Shown: positions 61,298 to 64,000 of the stretch, in pieces
How positions within the stretch are numbered: position 1 is the stretch's first letter
Layout of the letters: each line of letters opens with the position of its first letter
Assembly: GCA_017620475.1 (NCBI GenBank)
Contig: JAFZQI010000017.1
Coordinates: forward strand, 17,274 to 81,273
DNA length: 64,000 nucleotides
Origin: Clostridiales bacterium
Lineage (GTDB): Bacteria; Bacillota; Clostridia; Saccharofermentanales; Saccharofermentanaceae
Direction: 5' to 3'
Notes under the pieces: generated by a model
What the model saw: only the letters and a program-made list of their open reading frames with translations
Databases searched by the model: none
What the model was told of the DNA's origin: nothing
Program-made: the position numbers and the translations under genes

Positions 61298-61345
61298 TTG
61301 GCGTCACAATTTAATCCGCAACTTGGCGTCACGAATTAATCCGTA
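61298..61345. repeat. Two 23 bp direct repeats (period 25)
   Basis: The copies at 61298-61320 and 61323-61345 begin TTGGCGTCAC and end TTAATCCG-x-A, differing at three positions. They lie directly upstream of the 58-residue gene on the minus strand, where two adjacent sites could be an operator. Confidence 0.6.
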
Positions 61346-61399
61346 TTCACCTGCATCAATTCTTTTCTTGCTGACGCTCACCAAATGGCAAAACCCGAC

Positions 61400-61753
61400 T
61401 TATTTCAGTTTCTGCTTCCACTCATCTTCTTTAAACCCCGTAAGCACGAAGTCTTTCGCCACAAGAAGCGGCCGCTTGACCAGCATCCCGTCAGATGCAA
61501 GAAGCTTAAACTGTTCATCATCACTCATCTCCGGAAGTTTCTTTGAGAGTTCGAGTTCCCGATATTGTATTCCACTTGTATTAAAGAAACGCTTCAGCGG
61601 AAGTCCGCTCATCTTGTAATACTTACGAAGCGTCTTCTCATCCGGGTTCTTTTCCTTGATATCGATCACCTCGTGCTCGACACAATTATCCTCCAGCCAC
61701 TTGATCGCCTTCTTACACGTCGAACAACGGCTATAGCAGTATACCTTAACCAT
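61400..61753 (-). CDS. ArsC/Spx family protein
   Basis: A 117-residue thioredoxin-fold protein of the ArsC family. CSTCKKAIKWLE has the Cys-x-x-Cys, and MLVKRPLLV is the cis-Pro/Arg region. The second Cys favours YffB/Spx-like members over arsenate reductase. GGAGG precedes the ATG. Substrate or partner is uncertain. Confidence 0.88.
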   Translation of the reverse strand: MVKVYCYSRCSTCKKAIKWLEDNCVEHEVIDIKEKNPDEKTLRKYYKMSGLPLKRFFNTSGIQYRELELSKKLPEMSDDEQFKLLASDGMLVKRPLLVAKDFVLTGFKEDEWKQKLK

Positions 61754-61882
61754 ACAGGACCTCCATTCCGATGATACTCATCACTGAATAACATCATTAT
61801 ACTACTTCCTGCCGGTACGCCGCTGTTATACGTTCAACCAAAGAGGCCGCTTATTTAATTCCATCTCTTAATCCGCATCGGA

Positions 61883-62176
61883 TTATTGTTCCTTTTCTTC
61901 CAGCGCCTTCCTGCGCTTATCCGTGATTACCCAAGCCATAAATGCACTGTAGAGTACGGATACAAGAAGTCCGGCCCACGGATTGGGAGCATTGAATTCA
62001 TGATGCTTGATTAGAACCTGTACAACATACAGGACGCTCGGCGCAAGCAACTCGACCATCAGCGACATCCCCGCAAAAATCGGCAGGAACACCTTGAACC
62101 AGCTCGTCTCTTTTCTCGTTCTTTCCACATAATCTCTCAGGGTATCTTCCATTTGATGAATCTTTCTTGCTGTCAT
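61883..62176 (-). CDS. Small membrane protein, two TM segments
   Basis: A 97-residue protein with a basic N-terminus, two membrane segments (FKVFLPIFAGMSLMVELLAP; WAGLLVSVLYSAFMAWVI) and a charged tail. No family was recognised. AAAGGA lies upstream of the ATG. Confidence 0.65.
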   Translation of the reverse strand: MTARKIHQMEDTLRDYVERTRKETSWFKVFLPIFAGMSLMVELLAPSVLYVVQVLIKHHEFNAPNPWAGLLVSVLYSAFMAWVITDKRRKALEEKEQ

Positions 62177-62287
62177 AACTCTCTCGTCCTTTCAGAAACA
62201 CGTTCTTTGTGTTTACGTCTTTATCTTACCGATAGAAAGTAAAAACAACGTCAATTGAAAGTAAAGAAAGGTTTAAGCATAGACAAA

Positions 62288-62875
62288 TTAATCGTACATC
62301 AGTTCCAGGCACCTTGCCGTCGATGCCGGATTACACCATCCGTATGCACCGCTCGGGTCAGTGTATCCGATAAATCTGTCCTGAATCATTTCTTCATTCT
62401 CCTTTACGAATGCTTCCGTCGACTCATCATGACCCACCATTTCAAAGAATACCGCTTCGACTTCTCCGCGATACTCCTCATACGTCAGATTGCGAATGTA
62501 CTCGTCAAACTTCGCTTTGAATTCCTCGGCTTCTTTATCGAGTTTCTCCTGCTCCTCTTTCGTAAAAACAAGGGCACCCAGGCCATCGTATTTTTCAAAG
62601 ATACCATAGATAGTATAGAAATCATCAATCGTGATAGCATGATTTCCCAAGGTCGTCACCACCTGACATCCGGGCATCCCGTATGCGTACGTTTTATGAG
62701 TAATATTCACATATACCCAGTCACAGATTTCATAACGTCCTTTATCCGCCATTCCATGCTCAAATCCGTGTTCCTTAAGCCAGGTAAAGAACGGAGCGTC
62801 TCCATCGTGCAGAGATTCATCTTTGACCAAAAACGCCTCGTCCGGCATGGGCCTGATTCTAATATCATCAGCCAT
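62288..62875 (-). CDS. Hypothetical protein
   Basis: A 195-residue protein. It has no signal or membrane helix. The C-terminus has YTDPSGAYGWCNPASTARCL. The ATG at 62875 is chosen since GAGGTG lies six bases upstream. It follows a 92-residue hypothetical gene by overlap. No family was recognised. Confidence 0.65.
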   Translation of the reverse strand: MADDIRIRPMPDEAFLVKDESLHDGDAPFFTWLKEHGFEHGMADKGRYEICDWVYVNITHKTYAYGMPGCQVVTTLGNHAITIDDFYTIYGIFEKYDGLGALVFTKEEQEKLDKEAEEFKAKFDEYIRNLTYEEYRGEVEAVFFEMVGHDESTEAFVKENEEMIQDRFIGYTDPSGAYGWCNPASTARCLELMYD

Positions 62876-62880
62876 AGTCC

Positions 62881-63159
62881 TCACCTCACTTCTCCATCAT
62901 CGCCGTTAATATCCCAGGTGCCAAAGTCATCCATTTCGTTCGTACGTAGCTGAATCACCTCTTCTTCCGGCGTTCCAAAGAGGATACACTGCATCTTCGT
63001 CGTCACCTGGAGAATCAGGTCCAGCATCATGGTCATCGTCTGATTATCGTCAGACGAACGGTTCATGTCATGCATAAACCTTGCCATCGAACCGACGGCC
63101 AAATCTTCCGCCATCAGGAAGTCCTGAAGAGTAACTGTTTTCTCGATTTCGTTTTTCAT
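62881..63159 (-). CDS. Hypothetical protein
   Basis: About 92 residues. It is rich in Met (for example TMTMMLDLILQVTTKMQCIL) and acidic at its end. The ATG at 63159 has GGAGG eight bases upstream; another ATG is two codons earlier. Function unknown. Confidence 0.6.
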   Translation of the reverse strand: MKNEIEKTVTLQDFLMAEDLAVGSMARFMHDMNRSSDDNQTMTMMLDLILQVTTKMQCILFGTPEEEVIQLRTNEMDDFGTWDINGDDGEVR

Positions 63160-63247
63160 ACTCATTTCCTCCTTTTCGAAAATGATCCTTCGTCCGTTTC
63201 TTGTCTCGCTGTTAGCTGACCACTAACAACCTGATCCATCCTCTGAA

Positions 63248-63700
63248 CTAATCCCAGAGAATGAACTCCCAGGTATCCTCCAAAACTCCCGAACACTCCT
63301 TGCACTTCATCACAGGAGGCCGCTCCTTATCACAGACCTTACATGCCCCTCCACAACAATCGCACGTGTGCGGATATCTCGCATAAAGCTTATAGCTTTC
63401 CTTAAAGTGCACACTGAAAGGATACGCAACACCTTTCTTGCCTTTTCTGGGAAGATACAGGGACAAATCCATGTCACACTTCGGAACACCACACTTCTCG
63501 CATATCAGAAGCACGATTTCACAGTTCACTCTTCCATCCTGGTGCTCCTCAAGGAATTGCTTCCACTCTTCACCATACTTGCCTGACAAGATATCCTTCA
63601 CCGTATTCTCATACGACATCGGATAAAGCATCCCTACACCTGTCGACATCCTAAAACGATTTCCGCACTCCTTACACTTATAAACCTTGCCACTACCCAT
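63248..63700 (-). CDS. Zinc-ribbon protein of unknown function
   Basis: A 150-residue protein with five Cys pairs or near pairs: YKCKECGNRF, LICEKCGVPKC, TCDCCGGACKVC and MKCKECSGV. This suggests two or more zinc ribbons. AGGAGGTG precedes the ATG. It is not matched to a family. It could bind nucleic acid or act as a structural partner. Confidence 0.7.
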   Translation of the reverse strand: MGSGKVYKCKECGNRFRMSTGVGMLYPMSYENTVKDILSGKYGEEWKQFLEEHQDGRVNCEIVLLICEKCGVPKCDMDLSLYLPRKGKKGVAYPFSVHFKESYKLYARYPHTCDCCGGACKVCDKERPPVMKCKECSGVLEDTWEFILWD

Positions 63701-63834
63701 GAGTCACACCTCCTTTATCACTTTCGCTGCGCTCCTATCTCTCATCAACCCCATTATCCAACAAAAGGTGTCCAAATATTTCCCACCCCCGAAAGAAGCA
63801 AAAAAGAGAGTCCAAACAATATGGATCCAAAAGA
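63701..63834. other. Non-coding, nothing recognised
   Basis: About 130 bp upstream of the zinc-ribbon gene. Its ribosome site is here, but I see no clear promoter, RNA or repeat. Confidence 0.4.
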
Positions 63835-63860
63835 AAAATCCGGCTGGGTAACCGGATTTT
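63835..63860. terminator. Intrinsic terminator
   Basis: AAAATCCGG (63835-63843) and CCGGATTTT (63852-63860) form a perfect 9 bp stem with an 8-base loop and A/T-rich ends. It probably ends a minus-strand gene entering from the right edge. Confidence 0.75.
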
Positions 63861-63880
63861 CAAGGGTGACAAGGGGGTGT

Positions 63881-63976
63881 TTATGAAATCGCTATTGCTT
63901 TTACGACTTCATTATCCCCCTTGAACTTTAAATGAAACTTAAGGAATCGATTAAATTCATCTTTTTCCTTAATAAC
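63881..63976 (-). other. Possible C-terminal tail of a gene entering from the right
   Basis: A stop-free stretch of 31 codons ending VKAIAIS before a TAA, 20 bases ahead of the terminator. A TGA lies just before it in frame, so it would need a frameshift to belong to a longer gene. No start codon or family is seen. Confidence 0.2.
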
Positions 63977-64000
63977 TCACTTCTCACCTTTAGAATCAAG

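Noticed and set aside
61871..61885. AATCCG/CGGATT hairpin as terminator
   Set aside because: No T-tract follows on either strand and it overlaps the stop codon of the small membrane protein gene.
1..64000. tRNA, rRNA, insertion sequences or phage genes
   Set aside because: None could be recognised by eye on either strand; a covariance-model scan could still find small RNAs.

Overview
The window looks like a chromosomal stretch from a strictly anaerobic Gram-positive bacterium of class Clostridia (Lachnospiraceae or Saccharofermentans-like). The reasons are GGAGG ribosome sites, eight lipobox lipoproteins, an oxygen-independent ribonucleotide reductase (nrdD/nrdG), a radical SAM enzyme, a Trk potassium system with a KdpDE-like pair, and a biotin-dependent decarboxylase/transcarboxylase operon. 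No rRNA, tRNA, CRISPR array, transposase or integrase was recognised. The taxonomic placement is inference.

Layout. 1-5.1 kb: start of a GH3 glycosidase (minus), a MATE pump (plus), then a tightly overlapping minus-strand trio of small zinc-ribbon peptide with Tyr-x-Gly-Pro repeats, radical SAM/SPASM enzyme and S66 peptidase that could be a peptide-modification locus. 5.2-15.0 kb: a Dus enzyme, then an almost unbroken minus-strand run of small accessory enzymes (GrpB, MBL, 2H phosphoesterase, two APH-type kinases, GNATs, flavin reductase, P-loop/VOC fusion, RidA) including two gene remnants. 15.2-17.0 kb: a MutS-like ATPase. 17-28.6 kb: envelope proteins (four lipoproteins and several membrane proteins) around an ECF sigma/anti-sigma/lipoprotein operon. 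28.7-34.2 kb: two ABC exporter halves, a second MATE protein and one or two very small ORFs. 34.2-39.0 kb: HAD phosphatase, vWA lipoprotein, a 600 bp repeat-rich gap, and an orphan HerA-type ATPase. 39.1-42.8 kb: OadA, biotin carrier, small subunit and MmdA, resembling a soluble transcarboxylase. 42.8-48.3 kb: TrkH, TrkA, a small membrane protein, a KdpD-like kinase without the KdpD N-terminal domain, and KdpE. 48.4-58.3 kb: lipoproteins, a serine hydrolase, TrxB, NrdD with a C-terminal redoxin domain, NrdG and a flavin protein. nrdD has a promoter whose -35 lies inside the first of two NrdR boxes. 58.4-63.7 kb: mostly small, poorly characterised proteins.

The most unusual whole-window signal is a short DNA word, AAAAGCAC (either strand), found 25 times where about two copies are expected by chance. 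It occurs in coding sequence in more than one reading frame, in intergenic DNA, and in both arms of a transcription terminator. That pattern resembles DNA-level iterated motifs such as uptake sequences, but no such function is shown here.
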